This document shows, piece after piece, positions 1 to 11,463 of a DNA stretch of 64,000 bases. Origin of the DNA: Saturnia japonica. Taxonomy: Eukaryota; Arthropoda; Insecta; Lepidoptera; Saturniidae. The translations under genes were made by a program, and so were the position numbers. The first letter of the stretch is position 1. Every line of letters starts with the position of its first letter. The stretch covers positions 5,332,001 to 5,396,000 of the forward strand of contig CM065322.1 of the NCBI GenBank assembly GCA_033032175.1, read 5' to 3'. The notes under the pieces were generated by a model. It was given only the letters and a program-made list of their open reading frames with translations, was not told the origin of the DNA and did no database searches.

Positions 1-5
1 TATTT

Positions 6-545
6 ATGGGAGATATTAGGCGTCTTGATGTCTTTCACATGAAATGTTTTCGTTCAATTCAGGATCATGTCCCTAACTCTGAAATCCTATCGGCGGACCG
101 AGCTGAGTGGCATATAATCAATACTTATTACGGGTTAACTGAGATGGTGTGGTATGTTGTACGCATGAGTGACTCCAGGCTGGCTAAATCTGTGTTCTAT
201 TCACAATTGCAGCATGGTAAGCGCAGACCGGGGGGTCAATTTCTTCGTTAAAAAGTTTTAATTAATCGTCACCTTACCGCATGTAAAATATATCCCGATG
301 AGTGGGAAGAGTTTGCACAACAGAGACTAAGCTGGTGTAACTCTGTTAAGAAGGCAGTAGACGTATTTGAAGATCATCGTTTAAAAGATCTCGATGAAAA
401 TCGCCTTTTAATAAAGTACCGCCTTAAGCCTTCCTACATTTAAACTGTGAATTATTCTGGTCGGCTACACTGTGCGCCATGTAACCGTACCTTCAAAATA
501 AAGTTTGGTTTCGCGAGCCACATTCGCTCCCATTACCAAAGCTGA
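6..545 (+). mobile_element. LINE ORF2 3' end with terminal C2H2 zinc finger (decayed)
   Basis: C-terminal part of a non-LTR retrotransposon polyprotein, running in from the left edge. One frame stays aligned from base 6 to the TGA at 543-545 and is broken only by stop codons at 249-251 and 441-443. It shows the family sequence RRLDVFHMKCFRSI, a GKRRPGGQ basic stretch, DEWEEFAQQRLSW, and then a short finger with Cys codons at 471 and 480 followed by HIRSH. In live elements this region follows the reverse-transcriptase domain and probably binds nucleic acid. Downstream bases to about 600 (AAGGAGGACATCATCATCAG) look like the element's 3' UTR. The stops show the copy is dead. The LINE clade is not resolved by eye. 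Confidence 0.7.
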
Positions 546-1770
546 CAGGGTTCGCCGTTGAATGATATGTCAAGGAGGACATCATCATCAGACTAGTATG
601 CAGTAATAGGTCATTTAACTTTTAATAAAAATCTACGTGCTCTCTAGCTGTGCTATTGTTTTGGGTTTACAGATTTATTGATCCACTAAAACTTTCCTAT
701 TTTACTAACGGGAAGTATGAAAACGTAGAAGTGATATCGTCGTCACCGTCATATTTTCTTTGGATTTTAATTATTATACTACCAGTTTATAACTATTGCC
801 TTGTATTCAATTGGATACGATTTTTACTTTTCAGATACATCGACGATCTTTAGTAGGTTTTTATTTAGCTTTTCTTTCCAGCCAGAGTTAAATTTAATTA
901 ATCACTTATCTTATTATATTAATTAAGCAATTCTTGTGTATATATGTAATTGGTTTCTCGGAAACGACTTCAATAATTTCGATAAAACTTTGCATTTAGA
1001 TAATGTTTTACATTCCAGTTTTACCTAGATAGGTGTTTTTCTTTTTTTGTTTATAAGAACTGAGCACAGCTCGGTCGCCCGGATATTAAAAGTAATCAGT
1101 TAGAATCTTTTATAACATGTAATAAATAGCTTAGTTAAAAGAGTATTTTAAAATATTATTCTGAATCGTACCCTGATCACAATCAACGCGAAGGGCCGCT
1201 GCGCGTGCATTTTTTTCCACAAATTGAACAACGACACAATGCTTCGGCACCGGTAGGTGTCAAACAATCAACCCTTTTACTCTAGCGGCAGACATATGGC
1301 GGTTATAGTAATATTTCCGATTGTGACTAAAAAATAGCGAATGTGTGCTTTGAATATTCTTAAATTATCTTCACATGGCTTTGTCGGTAAAACGTAGATA
1401 AAAGTAGTGTTAATGATCAACCCTTTCACTACTAGTTTATGTTATAGAGAATATAATGAACTGGACGAGTTTATGTGTACATGCAGGTATAGAAAAATAA
1501 ATACACTTAAGAATTTGTGTCCAAAATTTTTTTTTAGTATAGTTTTTTTCTAAAGTAAATAAGTTTTTTTTTCAGTGATTTCGTTTGGCGTATGCTATGG
1601 TTGCAGGTTCGAATTCTTGGATGTACCTACAAAATGAAAATTAAATCGCGTACATTTACTAATTTTAATTGGTAGCAGCATCGACCGACAGTAAAGGAAA
1701 ACATACCGTGGAAATCGGAAAAATGTTCTTGTAGTACGTATTTATGGGAAAAATATACAACTATGATATC
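546..1770. other. AT-rich sequence, no gene seen
   Basis: Only short chance ORFs. The sequence GCAGGTTCGAATTCTTGG near 1605-1622 resembles a tRNA B box and could be a worn SINE head, but no convincing A box or tail accompanies it. Confidence 0.4.
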
Positions 1771-1823
1771 TTTGCCTTTATCCAGCAGTGGGTCTTTTAA
1801 AGGCTGGTATTATTATTATTTCC
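1771..1823 (+). mobile_element. LINE 3' tail fragment
   Basis: The words CCAGCAGTGG and GGCTGGTATTATTATTATT match the end of the LINE seen more completely at 20213-20570, where TGTCCAGCAGTGGACAG and GGCTGATGATGATG close the element. Only the last 50 bases or so survive, ending in an ATT microsatellite. This is the usual product of heavy 5' truncation during target-primed reverse transcription. Confidence 0.45.
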
Positions 1824-2344
1824 CAATAACATGATTTGTATTTATAAATTATGAGCTCAAAAGTAACATAAGTAATTTTGAATTCACAAGTTGAAATACA
1901 CTTTAGTACAAAAAAAGATAATGTCCTTTTATGCAACGGTGTATGGCATTGTAGTCTCGATCAAGCCGATGCCGATGTCCATGGAAAGGTGTACTTCCGT
2001 AACATTGGTTGCACAGACGCAATCTGCGGTTGCACATTTTGCTTGCAATTACACCTACTCATTGTACCAATTGCATTGCTCGCGAACAATGATTTTGGCT
2101 AGTAAAGCAGGAAACGACAGTCATTCGAAGTGATTGATTGGGTCCTTTAGTTCGATTGTTCGATATTTGAATTTTAAACACTACATAATTTTGTGACGCG
2201 CTGAGCAATTTAAAAATAATTGTTTTGGTCCATAGAGTTTTGTTCAGTTAATGACAGATGAGTGTAGTGATACCAGGTGTATTTTTAAATGTACACTCCC
2301 GATATTTATACATTGTGTATTTTTTAGGATATTATATTTTACCT
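1824..2344. other. AT-rich sequence, no gene seen
   Basis: Two overlapping open frames around 1878-2133 read the same DNA in different frames and neither resembles a protein I know. I see no element boundary. Confidence 0.35.
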
Positions 2345-2602
2345 TGCGTCAACCTTAATTTTTGTATTACAAGTAGCTGATAGTAAGCCCATTAGGTACG
2401 ATTCAAACAATGGCGACCACCAAGTTAATAGTTGTCTAATCGACAGCCGTCGTTCGCTGTTGTAATGCCGAACTATAAACCGATCGGTAACTGATATACA
2501 TTAACTGATCCCAAAATGCAAGAATCCAAAATAAAGTCACTGTGAAGGGTTCGTCACCATGTGCATGGTGTTCGCGACCCAGTTGATTACAGGTTTTTGG
2601 GA
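2345..2602 (-). mobile_element. SINE-like repeat sharing a LINE tail, copy 1
   Basis: Read on the minus strand it begins near AACTGGGTCGCGAACACCAT, contains CATGCACATGGTG and GGGATCAG, and ends with TTGGTGGTCGCCATTG. The same order of words occurs at 7128-7372, 26017-26215, 34025-34300, 38145-38410 and 60805-61030. No ORF. The last third matches the 3' end of the CR1-like LINE at 54055-54490. Non-autonomous by inference. Confidence 0.6.
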
Positions 2603-3389
2603 CGACTCTCGTGTTTTCTTCAATAACTACCAAATTACAAATTACAATGACAAGATACTTTAATTATGCGTTAGAAATAAAAGTCAGTCATGTGTAGACA
2701 ATTTAACGGTCTCACCCCTATGGCACTTCTAACCCCTTCGCCGAACAATTTTATGGACAGAAGTCCGTCCGTTACGATAAGGGTGACAAAAGAAAAGATT
2801 TCGATCAACAAATTGGACATCGGATGTGGTTACTCGAAACTGAACCAATATTTTATTAATTATTTATTTGTAACGTAAACTCTACATAAAGGCAATAACG
2901 ATCGGGGATTATCCCGATTCTTATGTAATATATTGTTATTAAAGATTAGACGATTTACATAATGATAAAATGTAAAATAATAAACTAATTACACTTGCAA
3001 ATATAAAAAAAATTAAAATTTGTAATAGCATAAATTAATTAATAGTTTTATGATCGTCATGAAATACTTAGAAAATGTATTTATGGGTATGCAAAAAACG
3101 AATAACAAAATGTAAAATTTACATGATTTTTATATCTCCATTGACATTTAAAAAATACGTTCTATGTACCTATGTATACATTTTTGATTCAGATGAGATT
3201 TATTTAAAACTGTAAACATCTACCTTCATGGTCCTAACTGACTATTATCATCAGATGATACAATTGTAGTGAGGTAATTACAGTGAATAATATTATATTT
3301 ATCAAATTAATTATGGTATTATTATACACTATTTAGGAGCAAGTTTCATGCACCCAGAAAATTTATCAATATCACTAACTTAGAAGATA

Positions 3390-3455
3390 ATTTTTAACAA
3401 AAATGGAAACCAAAAGTTGAAGGTCCATTGCCAATGAAATTAAAATGGGAACACT
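3390..3455 (-). mobile_element. Fragment of the AACCGACTTC inverted-repeat element
   Basis: On the plus strand the words GTTGAAGGTCCATTGCCAATG and AAATTAAAATGGGA are the reverse complement of the middle of the element present more fully at 18320-18573, 27161-27378 and 63078-63297. Both ends are missing. Confidence 0.55.
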
Positions 3456-4737
3456 ATTGATATTAACAACTTTCAATAGATAAAGATTCGAACTTGTACT
3501 TGACGTTCATAACAGCCTAGTTACACTGTAAATCCAAATAAGGGTTTAACATTTTGGACATGTGCTGTGAATTTAATACCTATTAATCATAATAAGTAAT
3601 ATATAATATGCATATTGCAGGAATTATAGAAGCATTTAGAATATTAAGTATTGTTTCTACATTGGCAATTATTTCATAATTGTACTACGTTCATGGCTTA
3701 GCAGTGAAATATCCGACTAAAATAGTTGAGGATGCAGGATCGATTTCTGCCAGAGCTGACTAAATTATCGTTGGCTTAATTTGGCGTGGTTGGTAAAAAA
3801 AAAGTCTAGTCTGTGAATGTAGGTAATATATACAGATCGTACTAGCCGGATGACCAAAAAAGAAGTCTATAATACAGCTGTTAAGATTTACCAATAGAAA
3901 TATTGATAAAAGATTTCCAAGTGGAAGGCAATCAGAACAAAATACCATTTCACCTATAGTTTCACTATGATGTTTTACTTCACCAGAGTTTATTACAAGA
4001 TTCAAACAGACATCGATTATTATAATGCTATATCGAAAGATTTAGACGTTTACTAATATAAAGGGTACTATAAAAAAAATCCTATCCAAATGCACCATTA
4101 GATTTTTTACATAAAAATGAATTGCTCGCTTCGGTATAAAACCGTCAGGGATTTCCAAAAGGCGGCTGTTCATAATTTTTTGAGCCACTCGCTGTTCAAC
4201 CCTTTAGACTCATCTTTTATGATATAACGACGGTATAAACAATTTGTCGTAAAAAATAATGACCGTTGGAAATGGTCAGATAGGTTTATCATTACTTTTT
4301 TAAAATATTTCGAGGGTATCTACTTCTCTTGTCAGCATAGACATTTGATCCATAACTTCGTATTTCGTTTTTGATAATATTATAAAAGAAAGATAATCAA
4401 AGTTTTAACGTTCAGGAGTTAGAATTACAAGATCTTTAGTGTGATGCTTTTCAGAAGTAACAGAGTTATAATTTCTTTACAAATAAAATCATTGCCTTAC
4501 TATCTATCGCTTCATAACATTTTATGATGATATCTGATATTACAAGTACTTTTTCATAACTAATCTGTTTTAATTTTCTAATAAACCCATGTGCTATGTG
4601 TTGATTAACAAGTTCTTGAGACAAAATCGTGACTTTATTACTTGTTAGATGTTTTACGGTATACGGACACCAACTGAAAAGATGCCAAAAATATACTTCA
4701 GCATCTGATTGGTTAATTACACAAATGAACCGCTCGC
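3456..4737. other. AT-rich sequence, no gene seen
   Basis: No recognised element. Open frames here are short and carry no familiar motif. Confidence 0.35.
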
Positions 4738-4925
4738 CTTTTTTTTTCGTTCTGACTACACTGTTAGCCTTAAGGGCCCTGAAGCCTCAGACGGCTTTTA
4801 AAGCTTCACCGGGCTTGGGGGGACGAGCGCTTAAGGCACTCAGCCGCGAAAGCGTGGCAACATGCTCAAGGGTTCCAAAGTAGCTGAACCTCAAATTGAG
4901 CTGTTGCCAGATGTACCCTGCTCGC
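4738..4925 (-). mobile_element. GC-richer poly(A) SINE, copy 1
   Basis: Minus-oriented copy of a roughly 200-base SINE. Its poly(A) lies at the left, read as a run of T at 4738-4747. It shares CTGACTACACTGTTAGCCT, the segment AGCTTCACCGG, and TTGCCACGCTTTCG (minus strand) with the copy at 37405-37608, whose insertion is framed by target-site duplications. Short pieces lie at 35636-35690 and 51005-51055. The ORFs across it come from the repeat and are not genes. I do not recognise a tRNA or 5S head. Confidence 0.55.
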
Positions 4926-6440
4926 TTTCCGCGCTTTTTATATTTAACTATATAAAATATAAGAGTTGTAGGTACTATTGTGGAAGCACCACTGTCATAT
5001 ATTTCTGTCGACAAGTTGCAGTATTCGCGCTGCTGGTTTACATCCGAATAGTCCACAAAAAAAGTGATACTTACACTAAACTATAATGACACTAGACAGC
5101 TCTTGTTAGCCAATTAATATACTTATCATTCAACCTCTCATTTCTTGCAAATATGACGATGACTTTTATTATTTTTTCTTTATTTGTGTTCTATTACAAT
5201 GTAAAAAAAACCTGTTACCCAAGATAAGGGATCTCCTAGTGTGGGTATCAGGGCATGCTGTTTTTTATTTTCGTTCGTTCTTAAAAAATAAAATTTATTA
5301 TTATTATTATTACCATGACAACACATACTGACACATGAGGCGTTCTGTTATGATTATAATTTAATTTAGGATAGTTATGTATAAATTTCCAGCATACCTT
5401 ACAATTTTCAGTTAATATAGCGGTTTTACAAATTATTATTACACAATTTTAATGTCCATAACCGAGACGTTCTTCTTGCTCCAACAGCTCAGCGTAGAGA
5501 TCCTTGCCTAGTATCTAGAATAGAAGTCAGCACGGTGTAGGCCGTATCAGGATACACTGCTCAAGCAGACGACGCAGCACCAAATATCTTATCTATTGAG
5601 ATTTCCTCATATGTAAAAGGAAAAGTTATTATTTGTATTATAAATACAAAATCCAGTTGATACTTTCCCGGTAGTGTTCTTTCAATGTTCAGTAAGTATT
5701 TGTCGTTTTGACAAAGGGTATTTCACCCATATTAATATTAAAATTATAAATATGTTATAAAATAAACTATCTTTTCGACTCCCAGGTCTGTTGTACAATA
5801 ATTTGGTTTCTATTAAAACATTTGATAAATATTATATAAACGTTACTACGATTCAAAAGTCTGCCGTACAATCAATAAAACATGATCAGATCCATCCTGA
5901 AGAATCTGTCATACTCTCTGTTCTAATTTTCTCTTTTGTTTTCGTTTGTATTCAAAATTTCATCTTACTAGACTTTTCTTATTTTAAAAATTAAAAATAA
6001 ATCTAATCATAGATTTATTTTGCTAAACTAGAACCTGGATAGAATATTTGTCTATACCTGAGAAACTCCTAATTGCGCATGCTCTATTACTATCAAAGAA
6101 TTATCAATGACAGAGATTGTCATAATATTGCAATGTAAACAATACGAACCTAAAATATTAACAAAGCTGTTATTAAACCAAAATTATCAAGTTATAAATT
6201 ATCTAAACGCATCAATACATAAACCTATCATTAATTGGTATCCTGGAAATAAAAGAATAGGTACACCAAAACAATAATAAGGTAAATCAAATGAACTTAT
6301 GATGAATAATATAAAGTAGATATTAAATAAGATTATCTTCAGAATAAATAATATAACAGTTCCAATTTAGTCCTCACGAGTCGCAACTTATTATTGACTG
6401 GCTTCAGTTAGGACTGGGTACAGATGCAATGCAGCATGAG
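4926..6440. other. AT-rich sequence, no gene seen
   Basis: Contains ATT microsatellites near 5296-5313. No recognisable coding or mobile sequence. Confidence 0.35.
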
Positions 6441-6535
6441 GCAATGATGGCTTAGTGGTAGCGTGTACGGACACAACGTCAATCGACGTGAGATTGAATC
6501 CCTATAACTACTACTATACTATACTATATAATAAT
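6441..6535 (+). mobile_element. tRNA-derived SINE head
   Basis: Shows an A-box-like TGGCTTAGTGG at 6448-6458 and a B-box-like GAGATTGAATCC at 6490-6501, with the spacing expected of an internal RNA polymerase III promoter. The same head occurs in reverse at 41425-41592, and its B-box part at 59659-59670. The A/T run after 6510 is not part of the consensus. The body of the same family reappears at 6830-6970, so the copy may be split by later sequence. Confidence 0.6.
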
Positions 6536-6829
6536 ATATCACGGGAAGAAACTAGCGTTTGAGATACAGGCTCGGCATTGTTCAGGCGCTAGGTTTCATT
6601 AATTAAGAACAAATCTATTGCATTTCCTAGAAATAAGCCTCATATTTTTGTATCTTATTATGGTCAAATAATGTTATTGTTATTATTATTATTGTGTTTT
6701 TATACTTTATTTTATTTGAAGTATTTATTTCACTGCCGCGGATTACATAACCAAGCGACAGCGAAAAGAAAAAGTGATAGAAAAGATAGTGATGGTGTTT
6801 GTTACTTTTATTATTATTATTATCTCGAT

Positions 6830-6970
6830 AAAACCATAGCATGGTGGTATGATTTTTCTAATGACCGCCTGGCTAGCTATCACCGCTAGTTTAAAATCTG
6901 TTGTGTTAGCATCGTGGGTCATATCGTTACTTAATATCAGCAGAGAATGTCGCCAAACGCTAAACTTGTA
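6830..6970 (+). mobile_element. tRNA-derived SINE body
   Basis: Matches the body of the SINE at 59700-59905: TTTTTCTAATG, CCGCCTGGC, AGCTATCACC, AAAATCTGTTG and GGGTCATATCGTTACTTAA appear in the same order. Together with the head at 6441-6535 this may be one interrupted element. Confidence 0.5.
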
Positions 6971-7027
6971 CAGAATAAAAACACAAAAAAGCCTATAGGC
7001 TGCAGTTAATATAATTTGCAAATTCCC

Positions 7028-7108
7028 AGGTGTAACACCCGCCGCGCCGTAATGTCACGTTTAGGCTTGTTACGTTCCGGAATCAGCCGGTGTATATCCA
7101 GTAATCCT
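7028..7108 (+). mobile_element. SINE-like repeat fragment (LINE-tail family)
   Basis: Central part of the family only: CCGTAATGTCACGTTTAGGC, then TTACGTTCCGGAATCAGCC and GTGTATATCCAGT. It lies just before a second partial copy at 7128-7372. Confidence 0.5.
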
Positions 7109-7127
7109 CGTATAAAGTAAAGTAAGT

Positions 7128-7372
7128 AATCAAGCGAGGTGGTAGGGATCTATACTCAACTGGGTCACGATCATCATATACATGGTGATAAACCCGTCTT
7201 TTGGTTTATCGTATTTCGAGAACAACCCTGGTATATATTTCAATTGCTGAAAGGCATAGGTACAAGCCGGCAAGATGCGACTATAGTTTCCCAATATCTC
7301 GGTATGCGCCGTTGATTTTGGGTTATACTGTGCTTACCTGATGGTACAGTCGTTATTTTACAGTGCTCGAAT
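7128..7372 (+). mobile_element. SINE-like repeat sharing a LINE tail, copy 2
   Basis: GGTGGTAGGG opens it, followed by CAACTGGGTCACGATCATCA and CATGGTGATAAACCCGTC. It closes with CCCAATATCTCGGTATGCGC and ACTGTGCTTACCTGATGGTAC. No ORF. Tail as in the CR1-like LINE. Confidence 0.55.
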
Positions 7373-8457
7373 AAAAAAGATTACACCGGTATTTTAATGT
7401 CGAAATATTATACGACGCTTTGGCTATTCTCCGCTAGATGGCGGCTGCAGTCGAATAAAAAGTATTATCCGATCGGTGATAAGTACTTTATTCTAAATTT
7501 GTCTAAATAGATTTTTGTGTTCCGGGGTTTGTAGGCTGATTATAGGGTTGATAGTGTTGATCAGATTTGTTGATACATAAATATTTATCTCGAGAATTTG
7601 AATTGTATAATGTAATGTATAAAACTTAAATACTAAATATTAGGTACAGATATTTAATATTTAAGTTTTCGGTCGTAGCTTGCGTTGCTAACTTTTGTCA
7701 ACTTAGGTACCTAATCTTTTTTGAGTTTATGCTTTTTATTACTAACCATTGTACGATGCTTCAATGATGTTTTCCTCACATATCATACATACAATGTAAC
7801 GTTACGGAACAGACAGACGTAACGGACAGCTAGTCCGTCTGTCCGTTAGTGTGTTTATAACTCGAGTAACACTCATCAGTTTTTTTTATTTGTATATAAA
7901 ATTTTCGTGTAGTGTTTGGTGTAGATTTTGTTACGTTCAAGTAATCCATAATAAACCAAGTTGGACAAAAATTATCCACCACCTCCCTCACTAAACGTAA
8001 AACGTATTGCAATTATGGAACAACACAATGTAATAAATATGGGTAGATAGAAATAGGTACAGAGCCTTTCATTATCATACATTTAGATTTAGTTAGCAGA
8101 TCGGCAATAGGTTAATAGTAATAGTTAATAGAGACCAAAAGCGGTATACACTAGTGTGCGTATTATTTTCTTGACTTTCTTTGTTAAACGAGTTATATAC
8201 AGGTACTGTACCTGTAACCACAATTACAGGATAGACAGATTAATAGAGGCTTAAATTACACTTGAAAACCTTTGATTTTGCAAAAACAAGGAGGATTTAC
8301 GTAGGTCGATACATAGTCACGTATCCCTGATTCGTTCTAACACAACTGTATACTAATGCTCTTTCTCTTTAGAGTCGCCTATCAATATATAAAAAATCTA
8401 TGATAATTATTTAGTCCATGTTTGAGGAGCCACGAGCATAACTGTATATATCTATAT
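7373..8457. other. AT-rich sequence, no gene seen
   Basis: Holds a small GC-richer inverted repeat at 7821-7847 (AACGGACA and TGTCCGTT) and a CTAGATGGCGG motif near 7433. Nothing else recognised. Confidence 0.35.
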
Positions 8458-8483
8458 GTTATATGGTATATATACCATATAAC
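8458..8483. repeat. Perfect 26-base palindrome
   Basis: The run GTTATATGGTAT followed by ATATACCATATAAC equals its own reverse complement over 26 bases. With a small bulge the flanks (CTATAT and ATATAG) also pair, giving a longer AT-rich cruciform-prone site. No mobile element boundary is evident. Confidence 0.75.
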
Positions 8484-8559
8484 CATACATATAGTTTATA
8501 TATTTATGTTTATACCAACCAAGATATGATAAGTTAAGTTATAACAGTGATTTCTGATA

Positions 8560-9031
8560 GCTAAAATGTATACAATTGTAAATAACAACTTTTTACTTAA
8601 AACACATGAATGTACGTACGTACGACCCTATAACAAAAAACCCATTTTTAAATTTTTTTCTGTCTGTGTGTTTGTTCCGGGTAATTTTCGAAACGGTTGG
8701 ACCAATTTTGACAAGATTTTCAATGGTCGATAGCTGATGTTATAAGGAGTAACTTAGGCAAATATTATTTTAGAAAAATAATTAAGGTTCCTAGCAATAA
8801 AAAAAACTGGTTATGGTGAATCAATTCGGATGCTTAAATGGCTAACGCTACATAACTGTAGACATTAAAAAGAACTACAAAAAAAGTGAATATGTCTATC
8901 TTCTTAGGGACACCCACAATAAGCATTTCTGTCTTTGAAATAAACGGGAGCGGGGAAGCAAGATTCGCGCGTGTGCCCGATCGATGACATTCTGTAGTTC
9001 ACGTGAGCGAAGCTGCGGTCACAGCTAGTAC
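8560..9031 (+). mobile_element. Helitron-like repeat (GTTCCGGGTAAT family), copy 1
   Basis: Shares with 14085-14716 and 57385-57965 the ordered words TTTGTTCCGGGTAAT, CGAAACGGTTGG, TAGAAAAATAATTA, GTGAATCAATT, GACATTAAAA and CACGTGAGCGAAG. It ends in CACAGCTAG followed by T, as the other copies do. CTAG fits the CTRR 3' terminus of Helitrons, which insert between A and T. No transposase or helicase is encoded. Assignment to Helitrons is an inference from the terminus. Confidence 0.6.
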
Positions 9032-9414
9032 TTTATATAATAAGACCTAATGTACTAAATATATATGCGGATTTTCTTTTTGGTGCACAAAAAAAAATGG
9101 TAAACTACCAAGGTACAACAAAGTTCAAGGTTCCGGACCGATAACCTCGTACCTTGATTTCATACAACGCAATAAACATAATAATATGTACGAATTTAAC
9201 AAATCCTTGATAAAATGTATACTAAGAATTCTTTTTTAACAATGCGGAGAACTTTTAGGGTCAGCATGCTGGGCAGGGACATACCGTGAATTTTAGGGGC
9301 CCTGGGCTAATACTACATGGGAGCCTACCTAATTATTCAAACTAATTGTCATTTTGTCAAAAACGTTACAGTAAATACGGTATAGAAAAAGGTTCTCCAA
9401 AACGTGCCCAGTCG
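9032..9414. other. Unclassified sequence
   Basis: Contains CAAGGTAC and GTACCTTG as an imperfect inverted pair near 9108-9160, and a GC-richer piece with GGGGCCCTGGGC near 9296-9307 that may be an old repeat. No ORF. Confidence 0.3.
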
Positions 9415-10862
9415 CTGTAATCTTAGTGCTGTGCAAAATCATGGAGCGGATCATCAACACCCAGCTTGTCCGCTGCCTAGAAGATCACTCTTTGTTAAGC
9501 GATCGTCAATATGGCTTTCGTCAGAATCGATTGGCGGGTGTTCTTCTAGCTTACGTGTTGTACCACTAGTGAGAAGCAATTGATAAGCACGTCAAGGCCT
9601 TGGCGATTAGTTTCGACACAGCCAAAGCTTTTGATAGGGTCTCACACCGTGGACTTTTCTCCAAACTTTCAGCGTTCGGACTTCCCGACAACTTGTGCAC
9701 ATAGATCTCTAGTTTCCTGCATAAGCACAGAATAACTAAGCACTAGTCAATGGATATAATTCGCACTTCATGCCAGTTAATGCTGGAGTTCCGCAAGGCT
9801 CTGTACTTTCACCAACTTTGTTTCTTCTTCATATAAGTGATACGTTATCTTTGTGACATATTCACTGCTATGCAGATGACAGCACTGTTCATGGGTTATG
9901 TTACAGCGAGCCCTCCAACAGTCGGGAAGAAACAGAAAAGAGACGGAAGATACTTGTTATTAAAATTAACCAATCCTTGCACCACATATCCCCATGGAAA
10001 GCAAGTAACTTATTTGCGTTCAATACCAATAAAACTAATGTGTGCGCGATTTTTACCAAAAAATCCCTGTTTTCCTCCCTCCCCACACTTCAGAACGTCT
10101 CGCTAGTAATGCGTGACAGCCTCAATATCGTAGGTATACATATTTGCAGAGATCTTAACTCCAGGGTGCATTGTATCGGGAGCGTCATCTCTGCTATAAC
10201 TTGGAGAATCGGAATCCTGAACAGGATGTGACTTTTTTCATGCCCGAACAGCGGTATATGATTTACAAGGATCAAGTTCGGCCTTGTATACTTCTGTTAT
10301 AATACTGTTAATACTGTACGGTACGGTACGGTACTGTACGGTACTGTTACGGTATAATACTGTTCGCACCTTTGGGACCGATTCACAAAATATCCCTTCG
10401 AAGCCCTGGACAGGTTGCAGAGACGGACTGTTTGTTTTGTAAATGATGTAGCCGTTATTAAATACATGGAGCCGTTTCACCTTCGCAGGGATCTCGCCTC
10501 ACTGAGCGTGTTCTAGTATTTGTATAATGGCTTCCTTTCATAATAGAACCACACACGCTAGGCTCTGGGGCCACAACTTTACAATAACCTCCATCTTGTC
10601 ACGAACAAAGAAGTTTGATACGTCTTATCTTTGCCGTACCGTGAAGCTGTAGAACTGTCTCCCATTCCTATGTGTGTTGTCTTCTTCCTATATCATGGAG
10701 TTCTTCAAGTATAACGTGAAGAGACATTTGAGCAGGCTGGCATGACAGTGGTGACTAACGATGGCTTGTAGATCCTACGGTAGTCCCCGATATTATTGGA
10801 TTACAATCTGCTCACCATCAGATACAGTGTGAGTCACTTTGCCGTGTTACTATAAAAAAAAC
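9415..10862 (+). mobile_element. CR1-like LINE, reverse-transcriptase half, pseudogene
   Basis: Broken ORF2 of a non-LTR retrotransposon. Reverse-transcriptase landmarks appear in order across several frames: LLSDRQYGFRQNR (about 9495), FDTAKAFDRV (about 9611), AGVPQGSVLSPTLF (about 9782) and CYADDSTVH with both catalytic aspartates (9866-9895). The C-terminal signature CSHLWDRFTKYPFEALDRLQ lies near 10364-10420. Many stops and frameshifts make it inactive. The 3' end carries GGCATGACAGTGGTGAC and ends in a short A run near 10855. Two more copies of the family are at 21445-21647 and 54055-54490. An internal microsatellite expansion sits at 10297-10364. Confidence 0.75.
10297..10364. repeat. 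Microsatellite-like expansion inside the LINE
   Basis: Repeats of TACGG and TACTG lie between two copies of TATAATACTGTT (10299-10310 and 10353-10364). Removing one copy plus the filler restores the expected join between LVYFCYNTV and CSHLWDRF in the LINE's reading frame, so the array grew after insertion. Confidence 0.6.
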
Positions 10863-10987
10863 AGCATTTCGAAGTACACATAAATACCAATAAAAGTGGA
10901 TTACCATAAGGAAATGTACTGTATCTCCTATTATTTAATATATACACAAATTATCAGCCTTCCTCTTCTCATACTCGAAGATTTTTT

Positions 10988-11461
10988 TAAGCAAATTATT
11001 TGGTCTTGCTACACTGTTTTTCACTTTTGATGAAGAGGTAGAACATCCCACTCAGGCTTTAGAAGGCCTAGATACTTACTATGCCACTAATTCCTGGCAG
11101 CCAAACCCCTCGAATACCAAGTCATCTGTATTCCATCTAAGAAATAGAGAACCCACTCGTCGCCTCAACTTAAAATGGCGTAATAAGGAGATAGAGTACT
11201 GCACACATACTGCTTATTTTGGAGTTACTTTGGACATAACAATGAGTTTCACGATTCATTGTCAAAAAATAAAGGCTAAGATCGATACCCGAAATAACCT
11301 CCTTCACAAGCGCACCTCTTGAGGAGCCAATCCTTCGAACTGAGGTCTCACTTTCTGGTTTTCCGATGGCGAGTACGCATGTCCTGTGTGGCGCCGTTCT
11401 AGCCATGTTAGAGAATTAGACACTGCCTTAAACGGGACTTGCAGAATAGTTATAAGGTACC
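10988..11461 (+). mobile_element. Second LINE, reverse-transcriptase C-terminal region, left part
   Basis: An open frame to the TGA near 11320 reads DEEVEHPTQALEGLDTYYA, then NTKSSVFHLRNREPTRRLN and AYFGVTLDITMSF, the conserved stretch after the catalytic core of many insect LINEs. After a degraded part, ACPVWRRSSHVRELDTALNG and TCRIVIRYL are readable up to 11463. The frame then stops abruptly at poly(T) and resumes at 13198-13330. The element is therefore interrupted by the R1-like insertions. Its own clade is not resolved. Confidence 0.7.
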
Positions 11462-11463
11462 TT
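11448..11463 (+). repeat. Target-site copy 1 (AGTTATAAGGTACCTT)
   Basis: Part of the host LINE coding sequence (codons for IVIRYL). The same sequence is found at 12088-12103 and 13186-13201, so there is one before, between and after the two insertions. The last Ts merge with the poly(T), so 14-16 bases can be called. Confidence 0.85.

Noticed and set aside
1878..2133. Two overlapping plus-strand ORFs of 74 and 80 codons
   Set aside because: They use the same DNA in different frames, match no family I know, and lack gene-like composition.
2690..2878. 62-codon plus ORF
   Set aside because: No recognisable motif, no splice or promoter context; chance length for AT-rich DNA.
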